From: Bicyclus anynana
Taxonomy: Eukaryota; Arthropoda; Insecta; Lepidoptera; Nymphalidae
Assembly: GCF_947172395.1 (NCBI RefSeq)
Contig: NC_069094.1
Coordinates: 14,870,292-14,934,291 of the forward strand
Direction of reading: 5' to 3'
Length of the DNA: 64,000 bases
The position numbers and the translations under genes were made by a program. This document shows positions 22,836-36,700 of this stretch, one piece after another. The notes under the pieces were generated by a model, which searched no databases, was not told the origin of the DNA, and saw only the letters and a program-made list of their open reading frames with translations. Within the stretch, counting starts at the first letter, position 1; every line of letters starts with the position of its first letter.

Positions 22836-24010
22836 ATACACCACAATGCCTAACTAAGCACTATTGTTGTGTCTGATGCTTCAACCACCTGATCAATTGA
22901 AAATCAAAACTAGAGTAGTTGAAGCATCAAAAACCACTTCGTTATGTTTGGCACAACCTTGAAAAAAGGTAACAGCTCAGCATTATGCCGCATAAACCAA
23001 GCAAAGTACTTGGCCAAGCGGCACTGATTTTCAGCTGCTACCTCGATCCAGGTGACACCACGGAAATACATAGCCACAGTGACAATATGTTATATTATTA
23101 CCTTTTAAGTAAAAACAAACAACCTTGAATTAATATGCTAAATAATAGGACTACGCTAAACAAATAAAAGTGTTTCAACAAATTAAGCAACAATATAAAA
23201 TTAAAAGGTGGTTGTTGGCTGTGAATATCTATAAAGTGAATATGCTTATGGGTAAGGTTTCAATGTTTTGTTCACTGCCCATATCCCTAAGCATCATGCA
23301 GACTTGACGATAAACATGTCACCGTACAAATACATTCAAAGTCAAATGGACTTTCCAGAATAGATAGACTATATCACTTTGATTATCATAAACTTTGATT
23401 ACTTAATTAAAATTGTCAAGGATCAAAAATGGTGCGAAATCCTATTTTAAGCCTGCTTAATTCGTAACTGATATTTTTTTATATAGCTAAGTAGATTATA
23501 TTTGTTCATGCATAGAAAATACTTCAATATCAATAGTTATAATGTCATACAGCTTATAATCTTAAAAATAGGTATTTATAAGAATTATTATACATTAAAT
23601 TATTTCTAGTATATAAAACAAAATACTTCTCAATGGCAACTATACTAAAAAGGCACTAGAAAATTTCATTATAAGTATACAAACACGTTTGTAAATCCAA
23701 AACAAAATTAAACAAAAAATCTTTGGTGATTAAAATAGTTGATAAATAAGTGAATTATATTATTAACATATTTGTAAACTATGAAATAAAAGAAAACGAC
23801 CTTATAAAAATAATAATAATATCACTAAAACAAATAAATTATAACCAATTTAGATACCTAACCACTTTCTTTAGCATATATTTTGGTATATATAGGAGAG
23901 GTTGCCCACAGCCCCAGAATTTTATATTCTCTATATTATCTTCGATAAGCTATTCGCCACTTTCGTCGATTTTAGAAAATTTAAGACACTAAGCTAGATC
24001 TAGACCAACT
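22836..24010. other. Intergenic, very AT-rich, no gene seen
   Basis: The AAGGCGGCACTG-like region near 23010-23070 may be the body of the retroposon whose tail is at 22759. Nothing else recognised. Confidence 0.45.
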
Positions 24011-24014
24011 CCCC

Positions 24015-24145
24015 ACCAGGTGGACTGATGACATCAAGCGAGTCTCAGGGATTCGCTGGATAGTGATGTTTGGAAGTCCCTACAAAAGGCCTATGTCCTG
24101 CAGTGGACTTCCATGGGCTGATATGATGATGATGATGATGATCTA
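24015..24145 (+). mobile_element. LINE-C 3' end with (ATG)n tail
   Basis: Readable ORF2 terminus: RWTDDIKRVSGIRW, then DVWKSLQKAYVLQWTSMG and a stop at about 24119, followed by ATATGATGATGATGATGATG. A short internal deletion removes part of the conserved block. This copy identifies the family as a non-LTR retrotransposon. Confidence 0.85.
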
Positions 24146-24513
24146 GTTCTTGTTATTTGAAATCTTTCGAGGTTTAATAGTTTTTATAATTGCTACAAAA
24201 AATATTTTTGTATCACTAAATTAACTAGAAGAGCTTTTTGAGACACATCTGTAAGGAAGTAGTTAGGTGCTATCGCCATGCAATTAAAAAGGTATCACTT
24301 ACACGATCAAACTGAAATAAAAACAATATTTTTTTTGCACGCGTTCTATATGCATTTGCATTCATTACACCTGCCACACACGGTCAAGTTGGGTCAAAGG
24401 AAGCAGTGAAAAAATATCGAAATATAACCTTAACCATATTTCGATATTAATATACTGAGTACATCCTTACGTTGCTACGTTACAGATTCATACATTTTAT
24501 ACAAAATTTATAA

Positions 24514-24519
24514 TTTAAT
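24514..24519 (-). terminator. Weak candidate poly(A) signal ATTAAA for Vha100
   Basis: Minus-strand ATTAAA about 110 nt after the stop. No AATAAA was seen closer on that strand. Inference only. Confidence 0.3.
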
Positions 24520-24627
24520 AAGGCAGTTTCCGTCACAACATCAAGTAATAGGTCCCGCATGCCAAACTCGTCTCACTTCCAAGGCGTTACCGTAGTCATA
24601 GAGTTGAAATTTGCCTGTGAAGTAATG

Positions 24628-24760
24628 TCACTCGGGTGGCCCACCGTTGGGGTTGGGCTTGTCTTTGACATCCTCGTCATCGTTCTCGAGGATCGCTGAG
24701 AAGGAGAAGGGGAAGAACGCGTAGCCTTGACCGTCGTAGAACTTACTCATAAACTCCACC
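24628..24760 (-). CDS. Vha100: Vha100 last coding exon
   Basis: Acceptor ATTGCAG|G, stop TGA at 24628-24630. Encodes VEFMSKFYDGQGYAFFPFSF then an acidic tail ending GGPPE. An ATTAAA on the minus strand at 24514-24519 is the nearest poly(A)-like signal. Confidence 0.97.
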
Positions 24761-27700
24761 CTGCAATATGAATAATAATTTTCTTTTTTCATTTAATTCA
24801 TACACACCTTGTTGCCGAAGTGCCAGTTTTACAAAAAGTTTCACAAATAACGAAGCTTTCTAGTGGTAAAAGAGTTTTTCAAAATCAGTTCAGTAGAACC
24901 AGAGATTACCCCCTATAATTAACTTAACTTTACATATTTATTATTTTCGTATAAAAACTAATTCAGAAAGTAACTCAACAGTTTTTTTAATAAAACAAGC
25001 AAGTTACTAACAACGAGAACATATTTTCATGTGAAATTCATACCATTTAACCCAAGTTGAGCCTAAGTTGCGTTGTTGACGCATACAGAATACTAAATGT
25101 GTAAGTACGTCGTGTAGGACATTTCAGATCGATCTGTTGAAATCGGGGATAACTGTTTAATTCTTTAATCAAACAGAGCATTGCTTACTTGCAAGAATTC
25201 ACATAAATTAATAAGCATTGCGAGTCCATTCAAAGTCCGAAACTAGATCCTCACCAATGCAACCTCAAGGTGTGGAGGAAAGCCGACAATCCTTCCATCA
25301 GCACGAGGATGGCCAGCGTGAAGAACGCCCACACCGCGAATATGACGTACAGCACGATTGCGTTGGTGTAGCTACCGGCACCCAGACCCATCTTCAGGAG
25401 TCTCTGCCATAATACTGCTGATAGTTCTGTTGAAGAAATATTTTGATATGGTTAATGGAACAGTGATGGAGCTCCCAAGGTGCTGGAATGGCTACCCCGC
25501 ATCGGAAAGCGCAGTATTGGTTGACCCTCTATTTCTGGACCGATTACATTAAGCGAGTCGTAGGATGCATAAGGCTTAATCTTAATCTAATCTTTTGATA
25601 GTCTTTAAAAGATGCCTTTATCCGGAGTATAAACTGTACCTTATATATGACTGCGATTGACGAATTCAGGTTGCTGCACATGCCACTTTGTTAAATTGCA
25701 TTGACTAAAACTAGGGAAACTATACAACTAAATTATTTGGTTATTTCACTCTAGCAGACTTGGTCCAATTCTATAAGCAACAAGAGTAAAATAAAATATA
25801 CAATATAGGTATGAAGAGTGTTGATACATGACAAATCTGGAGAAAAACATTTTAGTTTCAAGTAGTTCTGCCCGAAGTTTCAATCACGCAGCGTTACAAG
25901 AACGTTATTAGTTACGCAGCTCGCGCTTAGGTTATGGATTTGAAACATAAGTACTTAATGGAGAATAACGCATACTTCGACAATAAACACTTGAGTTTAA
26001 CCTGTGTTTACAATATTTCAATAATACGACGAATAGCGATAGTTTAAATTATAGAACTACAGAATACTTACGAGCATGAGCCAAAGACAAGGCCCAGAGT
26101 CGTAGATACGAGGCGGTGTGGGACACGCAGCCCAACACATACTCGATGGTGTGGATCCCCTGCACGATCATCAGCTCCCCGAAACCGTCGCCGTGACCTT
26201 CCTCTGCTGCTTCACCACTCTCCACGCCTTGCTGGTACCGCTGCGGAGGGACAACAGTGTAGTTTTAGGAGTGCTTTATTGCTAGACGCTTTAGTCATTA
26301 GTAATTATGTGACGCAAAGAATACTCTAAACAATATATTGAACTAATTTAGATTCCTGCTGTTGAGCAGCATTCGGTAGCTAGTCATAACAGCTGCCTGT
26401 GCTGCCATATAAAAAGTGTTCTTAGCGGGAACTTCGAAGTGTTTCCGGCAGTGAAAGCAGACTCTGAGATCGTTCTGAGATGACAAAGAAAAGATGTGTG
26501 CATCTGTATATTAACTATAGCTTTGGAGTGACCAGTAAGGCTTCAATTAAACCACATTTACTTCTGGAACTCTTTGTTTCTTATTTTCTCGTACTTCTTT
26601 ACAATGGCTTGTTTATCCGGGAACTGTGACACCAGCACACACCACAACCTTTATTTATACAAAACCATGTAGATTGGGTGAATACATTTTCTCAACCAGA
26701 AAGCCGAATTATTATATCAATTTCCAACCAATCCTCACAAATATAATTATGCTCACAACCTTACCTAATAGATGGTAGTAGGTATAGTCTAAGGTGGCAC
26801 TTACCTTATTTTTCCTTGCAACCATAAGCTGATACACCGGTTTCCCAAACAGCATGACCGGTATACACAAAAATGCGATAGCCAGGAAGAAATTTTGAAT
26901 GGTTTCCTGTCCGTCGTACATGTACGCTTTGCACGGCTCCTTGATATTGGAGCCTTTGAGCAGCATCATGTTGATGAAGATGATCAACACTGATGGAGCG
27001 CAAGATGTTCCCAGAGCTGAATCTGTTGGAAGATTAATTAGACAATTAGTCGTTGCCATTGAAGATCGATTGCCTCGTTGTTAGGTCCTGTCCTGTAGTC
27101 GTTGGCATCTGATCAGAACGTCCTGGTTTCGACTTTCGAGTCCTGGGTTGAGCTTGAGTTTGTTTTCTAAGAAATTTAATATTTAACTTAGTAGTAGCTC
27201 GACAATAGGAACTGCGTGTTTGAACTTTTTGCCACAATGGTACATATAATTGTACCACTAATAAACGACCAAAATTAAAGAATTAAAGAAAAAAAATTAA
27301 AGAATTAAAGAAAAAAATTAAAGAAAAAAAAAGTGACTGCAATCACGTGGATCACACGGTTCCCAAAATACAACTTACCCAGAAGATACTCTCATTGAAG
27401 TTGTATATTTGCAGTGCGTAAGAAGAATGTGGTATCAAACCACTTATAGCGCATCCAAAGGAGTTCGACAACTTTTGGGTGCAGAGTGAAGATCTATGCG
27501 ATTAATGAACATACGAAGTTAAAGGAGATAGAGTGATTCAAGAAAAAGGTTTTACATTAAGCTAAAGATCAAATAAATAATTACATTTACCTGTCGCATT
27601 AGCGGAGTACATGACCCACTTCATAAACATCAGTATGCAGAGGTACCAGAACAGGAGCAGCAGGAACAACACCTGCGGGATGTACTGGAGCAGAATCATC

Positions 27701-30700
27701 TCGGGCCTCCTGAAGAAGCTGCAAAATATACCTTAGTAAGTATGGAGTGAGCTGTGAACTACACACCAATACTACGATATAAGCCGCGTTAGTAAAGAAG
27801 ATAATTATCAAATTAGTTGGTAAGAAAAAATATACATAACTGTATTCTGGTGGACACGGTCAGAAAAACTCTGAATCTTTTTTCGGTTTTCGGTTTCTTC
27901 GTAAGACGTAGTATTTAATTGAATTATTTATCATTTTAAGTTATTTTCTTTACTATCGCGGCTTATAGATGAATTTCTTAAATATAGCATTTACTTGAAG
28001 TTTACCACACTCAATGTTACCCCGAACGCCATGTGCAGCACGCCGAATATTATCGACAGTTTCATCTTGAACGAGTTTAGGAATATTATGTTGTTGCCGG
28101 CAAACTAAAACAAAAGAACAATATCATTTCAAATTTTCATTTGCATAAAATTTAGAGTAGTGTGGATTTGTATTTAGACGATGCAACTTCTACATTTGAT
28201 TAGTTTTTATAGATTCGATTCAATTACATATAATAACTACTATTTAAATTACACACCAATTAAACAAAATAAAACAGTGTCTATAAATGTAGACCTCGAT
28301 GCTGTCTCTCCTGCCTTTGCATCTGCAGAAGGAAAGTTTTCTAGCAAGATAATTTCACGTTTGTTTAGAAAATTTACCAAGCTAAGAAGTTTTTTTATTG
28401 GAATAAATATATTCTGTTGTAACCATGATATTATTCTATTATTATATCTTTAGTAAATTAAGAATATTATGTTGAAACAATTACCTGCCAAGCTGGATCC
28501 AGTCCCATAGGATAAGGCGTGCCAGTATACGCAACTTTCGGATCCAAATCGAAATTGGAGGTAGAATTCAAAGTATGCAAATCATAGACATTTCGCCAAC
28601 TGCTCCCAAATATATTCAGCGATTTCGAAAACATATCATTGTATATCAACCCCGTGTAAATAGAGAATATCCCCATAAGAAGTATGATATATCTCCCTCC
28701 GAAGAATATGTTCCAAATTTCATTGTCCGTTTTGTTTTTGGAGAACTTCTTTTCGAAGATCACCAAAATGGCGGCGAAAGCTGTCATTATGATGCCGTGG
28801 CCCATGTCGCCGAACATTACCGCGAAGAGGAATGGGAATGTTATGATTGTGTACAGTGCTGAAATAAAGAAAATAATTCCAAGTTTAAAACCTTTCTAAA
28901 TGTGCACTTCCATGGGCAAATAAAAATAGCAATATTGGCTATTCATACCGTCAATTAGCAGAGTATTTCATTATAGGAAAGGAGATATGAAACTTAGACA
29001 CCAACATGTTTTATTTTTAAACGATCACTTTCAGAATTATAAAAAATGACCTTGCTTCTGCAATTATCGGCGAATTAAAAATTTGCACAGACTTCCAGCA
29101 CCAGTACTTTATACGGGGGTATAACACCACTGACTTCTCCACTCTCTTTTCTTTTTATATCTTCTCCGCGACGGCCAAAGTATTTTTATTGAACATTGCT
29201 TAAAAAAAGAAAAGCTCAGTATTTCAAAGCTTGACCTAAGACATGAACTCGAGCATGACCCTCGCGATCCGAAGCTACATGCTAAATACAGTTAGAGGCA
29301 GTTAACGGAGTAACGGTAAACGGTAATGTGTCTAAGTTTCAAATCCATCTTCAAATATATCTTATATCAAAGGGTGCTGATAATTATTAACAGTCTGGAC
29401 AATCACCTGGGTTAACTTCTCTATAGCTAGCGATTCCATAGGAATCAATGAGCGTCTGGAAACCCTGGGTGAACTTGTTGGTGCGGTTGAAGGTAGGCGG
29501 AGTCTCTCGCGTCGGCACATAGTGCAGGAACGACGGGATAGGACTGCCGCTGGCTTTCTGGAAACAACATAATATACAAATCTTCATCGGCGTGGTCTTG
29601 ATTATAATCTTATATATATTGAATTGACCATAGTATAGGAAAGTCGGATATAGAGGAGTGAAAGATATGTACCAGTCACAAAGCCAAAGCATGTTATGTA
29701 ATGATTTCTAAACTGACATGAGTATTTAGCGTCATCTTTCAGGGTAACTTTTGTGTTGTCATCATCATATCAGCCGATGAACGTCCACTGCAGGACATAG
29801 GCCTTTTGTTACCCTTTCAGGGGTTTCCAAACATTACGATACTGAGCCACCTGCATCCAGCGATTTACTGTTCCAGTACGATACCGTGTAGAAACCGAAA
29901 TGGGTGTGGATTTTCATCCTCCTCCTAACGAGTTAGCCGGCATCATCCCTTCTTAGACTGCATCATCCCTTACCATTAGGTGAGATTGTAGTCAAAGGCT
30001 AACTTGTAAACAATAAAAAAACGAGGGAAGAGGCGTCGCTTACTAATGTACTCGTAGTAGGCCTTTAAAATGGTGATGATGATAACTCTACGTACCACCC
30101 CATTGTCCAGCGCAGTCTGCAGTATGTGCAGGTCCTGGCGCGGCACCCAACATTCAGCGATGAGGCACTTCTTCACGATGTCCATGCTGAACATGTTGAG
30201 CGTGTGGTAGATGGCCTTCTCCTTCCGCACCACCACCATCCATGTGCTGATATCGCGCGCTATGTTGGTGAGGACCAGTCTTCGGTGGTTTTCTGTTTGT
30301 TCTAGTACCTGGAATAAAGAAAGAATAAGAAACTTCATTACCCATATTCGATTAATTATTGAGCACGAGTCTCCTCTCAGAATGAGAGCGATTAATAGTC
30401 CACCACGGTCACCCAATGCGGATTGGCAGACTTCACACAAGTAGAAAGAAGAAAATGTTTTGGTAACCTGCATACCAAAAAATTTCCTTATGATGTTTTG
30501 GTATCATTATCAACCCATATTCGGCTCACTGCTGAGCTCGAGTCTCCTCTCAGAATGAGAGAGGTTCGGCCAATAGTCCACCACGCTGGCCCAATGCGGA
30601 TTAGCAGACTTCACACACGCAGAGAATTAAGAAAATTCTCGGGTATGCACCGTTTGATACACCTGATATTTAATTTTTTAAATTGTACACAACTGAAAAG

Positions 30701-33700
30701 TTGGAGGTGCAAGCCCCGGACCGAATTTGAACCCACATCCTCCAGAATCAGAGGCAGAGGCCATATCCTGGGCTATCACGGCGCAGCGCACGGCGGTTTT
30801 CGTATACAATACCAAAATTTTGGATTGTCTATTTTTTCCTGGCGTAACTATTGTACATATATTTGTTGTATAACCTGGCACTATTGAACTGATTTTGAAG
30901 GGTACAAATGATAAACATAATCTGGAATAATATATACGCGGCATATAGCTAGACGGCTCACTGTTGAGCACGAGTTTCCTCTCAGAATGAGAGGGATTTA
31001 AGCTACACAGACTTCACACACGTAGAATTAAGATTTTTTTCTGGCAGGCAGGTTTCCTTAAGACGTTTAACTCCTTCACCGTTTTAGACACTTGATATTT
31101 AATTTCTTAAAATGCACACAACTGAAAAGTTAGAGGTGTATGCCAGGACCGGATTCGATAGTACGACGCTCTTAACCCCTCGCCTAGAAGAAAAGAAGTC
31201 GGCTCTGGAATGCATCTATAAGAAGGCTAATAGAAATGATTGATTAATATAATTTAGAGGCTTAACAAAAAGCTGTTTGTCTTTAAGTTTAATATCAATA
31301 CTGAACTATTCCTTGACACGTTGACTTCGTTTTGATGTTGTTTGTTATGTTCAGATAACAATGTTACGCACGTCGTCTTGTTACCTACTATTGAATAATA
31401 TTTGTGATAATTATGAATTGATTACTTTAAGTAGGTATTTATCATCTACAATATGGTAAAGTGCCTACAAGTGTGCTTTTTAAACGTGTTTTATGAGAGA
31501 ACATTACATGACATTAACATGACTTTTTTGAGTTAGTTAAAGCAAGCTTTCTTCTTTGAGTATTTTAAGATCTAGTAGTGTATAGGGCAGTTTTAAACTA
31601 CTTCCTAATACCATGTTAAAATATTGATGTTTATTATAATAATCGGGATCGACAGTTCAATTAGGTATTATGTTCTCTTTGTTATGGGACTGTTACACCA
31701 ACTCTGATTCTCGTTTTCGTTTTGGTGTAGCGAGACGTAGTATACTACTACTACTACTACTACTATTTCAAAATTATTAGCAGAAACAACTAACCAATAA
31801 TCTTCGATTGTATTTAGGTTTGTAAAAGAATATTTACCATATCTTTTAAAAATGACCAATATTCCCGTTCCCCTCCAATTAGTCAGCAAAGACTGTTAGG
31901 AGTGGGTACGACAATAGTCCAGTAGACGGGGATGAACCACCACCTTTCAGAACATGAGTCTATTGAGGTTTTATTGAGATTGACTCCAGATTTAAGCCCA
32001 GCGAGTCACAGCAATTCACCCTTACCATTTCCAGATCCTTGATCCTCGTCTCTATACCGGCGAGCATTTCCTGTTGTTCCTTGTAAGTGGCCGGGCAGGG
32101 GTAAGGGGTTGCCTGGAACCCGTGGCACACCTTCTTTACCCTCAGCTTTATTTGCTCCCCGTGGAAGAACACCACAAACACCGTCTTCTGTAGTTCATGC
32201 CCCTGAAAATAATACATTTGTCATTCTAATGTGGCCTGTAGCCATGACAATTAAAAAAAAAGTATGGGATTGACAGATCCGATCGAAAACTTGATCACAT
32301 GACCTGTCGATAGTAAATATCGTTCTCATATTTTTTTTTTATTTCGAAGCATTAGCGTTTGTAGAAAGAGAATCGACGTGCTACAGGCCCAGAACCTCTA
32401 TCGTCAAAGTACTCGTATAAAGCGTATTTTTTATATTTTCATCGGCATAAGGAATCTCTGCAGTCGCCAGTCAGTTAGTTTCATGGCAATCCTTCGCAAA
32501 CTATTAAATCCGGTCGCTCAGATATTGCGTTCCATACAGGTCGTGATCGAATGGGCAATGGAACTGGCATTTAACCACGTCAAACTGCGCTGTTTCAAGG
32601 TTATGCCAACTTTTGTAGTGATGAGACAAAAAAACGATAATTGGATATGTTTGTCCCACGACCCCTCAGGAACGCAATCTCTGAGCGGCCGGATTTCAAA
32701 GATGAACCTTCTAAGCGAAGAATTGCCGTAAAGCTAAGTATCTGGCGATTGAGGATATGAATTTTCATGTTATTCTGAAGAAAATATAAAATAAAATACG
32801 TCATCTTCATATAATAAATCTGTAGAGAGGTCAATTCTGTACATGAAATATATTTCCAAAATAACTATTAGTAATCCATACTGATGCCAAAAAAGCAATC
32901 AGTAAAATTTTTGTCTGTGTGTCTGTCTGTCTGTATGTTCGTTATAGAAACAAAAACTACTCGACGGATTTTAAGGAAATTTGGTAAAATTATTCTTCAA
33001 ACTCATGGGCAGGTTATAGTATAGGTACTTTTCATCACGCTACGATCAATAGGAGCTGAGCAGTGAAGGGAAATGTTGGGAAAACGGGAGAAGTTACTCC
33101 ATTTTTACAGCGATACTACTGTAAGGGATTGAACTGGATTAAAGAGGTCTAAGGGCGGACGAAGTCGCGGGTGTCTGCTAGTAATAAATAAGTGGAAACT
33201 AGTATGACTAATCATTTAGCTTCTGTTATTGAAGTCAACATTGATGTAAACAAGCAAAGTGCTGATAGCGATCGGTATCATTGGAAAGTAATCAATGCAA
33301 CTCTAGGTCCACTTAGCTAAACCTGAAGTATACACACATACAGTGAAATACCACACGGACATTCACCCGGTTATTTTTATTGATCGAAGCCTACCGCCAT
33401 GGCCTATGAGTGTTATATTTACTGACACCGGGGGATGTGGAAAACGCTATGCCGTTTACCGTAGTGAAACTAAATTGACGTGACATTTTACGTAGTTTTC
33501 CATGAAAAGTAACGGAGTGCATTATAATAATTTATTAAAACAACCTACATTCAATTTTATCTAATGGACATAGGAATTTTAGAAGTTTTTTGAAATAAAA
33601 TCCTTGTAACTTTTTATACATTTTTCACTGCAACTCTATGTATGGTTATCTATTTGCTCTAGTCGAAGTCTTCAAAATTTTCGCTTATTAGTGTGAGTAT

Positions 33701-36700
33701 TTAAAGGATCTTAAAGCTTAATATATCTCTACAAGTAGCTAACTATAACTTAGTACTTAGTAGTATAATTGGTCCATTTTCGAAATTCCTTGAACTCTTT
33801 GTATTTGCAAGTTTCAGTTACGGAGAAAGCTTAAATTTAAATAAGAGGTACAAACGATAATTATGAATCATCATCATCATTATCAGCCGATTGACGTCCT
33901 TCTACTGGACATAGGCCTCTTGCATTGACTTCCAAACAGCGGCTCCCTGCAACCCGCTTGAAGTCCTCGGTCGAATAGTGGGAGGTCGATCAACACTCGC
34001 TTTCCGGTGCGGGGTCGTCAGCCATCGTCCAAGTCCAGGGGACCCCAACGTCCATCGGCTCTTCGAACTATTTGGCCTGCCCATTGTCACTTCAGTCTAT
34101 TATAGCTATAACTAAACTAAAATCTACAACTATTAATCACAGATTAGTACAGTCATGTGGTGCCAAAAAATGAGGTTACCTGGAAAGTTATAAGATTACC
34201 AATTTACAAAACTCGCGAAAAACTTTCCAAGTAAAACTATTGGACTTGATAGTGCAAAAAGAAAATACTTACAGTCACGGGATCTTTCAAGGGTTCTTCA
34301 ATTTGCGCTTGTTTGAAGAATATATTGCCATGAGAAATTCTCCACAGCATTCTCTCAAACGAGGGAACCCTTGGAGTTGCCACCACACCAGCGATGAAAC
34401 CAAGATGCCCAATCGCACCCTCGTTGTTATAAATCTGGACAGATGCTGAGATCTTTCTGTGGGCGCTGTGGTCTTGGAAGAAGGTCTGTGTCTTCTCTAT
34501 GAGGATTTTAAGCTCGATGAGTGCGAGGTAATCGGTCTTCAAGTTCTGTGCGTTTTTGGTTATCTCTTGTATCTCAGATTCTATGTAGTCTATTCGTTCC
34601 TGGAAAATTTAAATTTATTATTCTCTTAAAATTTGGAAGGACCGAGATTATTATACTTAGCAGTATTTACATATTTTTAGTTTATGAGGTTATGAATTTA
34701 CCATAATTATAGGCATATTTTAGCTTGATATTCCCACAGAAACGAAAACTACGCGGGCAAAAACCCCACGGTTTTGCTTTTGCTAGTATAAAATTTTTCG
34801 GTCAGAAGATTTGTCGAATAGAGCTCGCAATGCCACAATCTATAGTGTTTTTCAGATAGCATGGGTACGGTGACACCTTATTTCACTATTGAAAGTTTGC
34901 CCTGAATCACGATAATAGTACATATTGCGAACGTCATAAGACAACTGTCTCAGTACCCATACTATCTGAAAAACACTTTAATATAGTGGATTAGATAAAA
35001 GATCTACCGAATCATTTCACCGCGGCTAGTTGCCTCAACTGGTGACAGAAGGGCTGGCTCATTTTTTGCGCAAAGGATCAGCCTGGTTGCCCAGCGGAAA
35101 TGCAGCCAGTATTCTTGCCACCATTCCACGTGGGCATGATTTGTATAGTTATTAGGATAAGTTAGCTTAAGTTCCTTATTGTATTCTTTCTCAATAAAAA
35201 AAAATCAGTTAAAAAATTTATATAAAGATAAATATGGTAATAACGACCAGGAATGCAAGTCGTTGTTTGAAGTTAGTCCACCGCATCGCACGTTCATTAT
35301 TAACATTAAGGATGCCAAACTGGATAAAACTGGTTGGGCACTGAACAAAAATTTGCACCACTTAAACTATTCATGCTTCCCTATTCAAATCTCAGTATCA
35401 GTTTCATTTGACCTTGCCATAATTCTGCTGGCGAATAATACCTACTTATAAGTATTTTCTTCTGCTAGTGCCATCTGCAATCGAAAGTTTGGCCGAAAAA
35501 AATTTTAATAAAAAAATTCAACCGACTTCCAACTCTAAAAATAACTTTAACTAAAAAGCAAAAAATAACATCCTATGTGCTACCTTCTGATCAGTTTGAA
35601 GGCGGTGCCAAGCCAGTGATGTTTTAATTAAACACGTTTAAACTACAAAATTTATGTGGTTCTTTCAGAAACAGCTTTAATTAAAACACGACACTGGGTT
35701 GGCACCGCCTTCAAACTGATCAGAAGGTAGCACATAGGATGTTATTTTTTGCTTTTTAGTTAAAGTTATTTTTAGAGTTGGAAGTCGGTTGAATTTTTTT
35801 ATTAAAATTTTTATTTTTTTATTTTTAGTGTTAGCATACCTACTGCGTGTGTACAGTCACAACCTATCTAAGTGGAAAGTTCTTAATAATACAAAATTAT
35901 CAAGTCCAAACACAAGGTAGCTACTGTGAGCCGTCGAGGAGTTCTCTTCACTGTGCTTCGTCTTCAGCACCAGACCCTTAATACAGTCACAATCCATCTA
36001 GGTGGAAAGTTCTCATCAATACAAATTTATCAAGTCCAAACACAATGTAGCTACTGTGAACCGTCGAGGAGTTCTCTTCACTGTCCCTCGTCATTATCAC
36101 CAGACCCTTAATACAGTCACTACACATATAGGTGCAAAGTACTCATCAATACAAATTAATCAAGCCCAAACAAAAGGTGACTGCTGTAAATCCTTGACGA
36201 GTTCCATCGGCTGTGTTTCGGCTCCATCATCAGACCAACTCCAAACCTTCATAAAATTGTAGTGGTTTAAAATACCTTATGGAAACACTAACAAACGCAC
36301 TAGCCGTCTCTACAACTTTCAAAAGTTCCCCTCAATTTCTCCAGGATGCCATCATCAGATCCTGACATGAAAAAAATGGGACCACCCTGGAAGTAAACCC
36401 TTCAAAACAAAAAAAGAATTTTCAAAATCGGTCCATAATTGACGGAATTATCGCTGGACATACATAAAAAAAAAAAAAAAAAAAAACATACATACAGCCG
36501 AACGTAGAACCTCCTCCTTTTTGGAAGTCGGTTAAAAAGTGATCTGGTACTCATATGCAATCAATTGGCGTAAGTTCTTGAGCCATGAAGTTATACACAT
36601 AAGTACCTAATTATGATTCTTCTTAAGATTAGGGATCACAAGTGGAAAATTACCGTCTATAATATAACGCCATTTTACAGGGCAAGCTTAGTATATAAGG

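Noticed and set aside
26712..27084. Plus-strand and alternative-frame open reading frames over Vha100 exon 10
   Set aside because: Shadows of the true minus-strand exon.
29976..30473. 165-codon minus-strand frame as one long exon
   Set aside because: Only 30096-30308 is Vha100 coding sequence; the remainder is read-through of introns and SINE sequence past canonical splice sites.
32378..32731. 117-codon plus-strand frame as a nested gene
   Set aside because: No recognisable domain, no splice or promoter evidence, antisense within a Vha100 intron; kept only as unexplained sequence.
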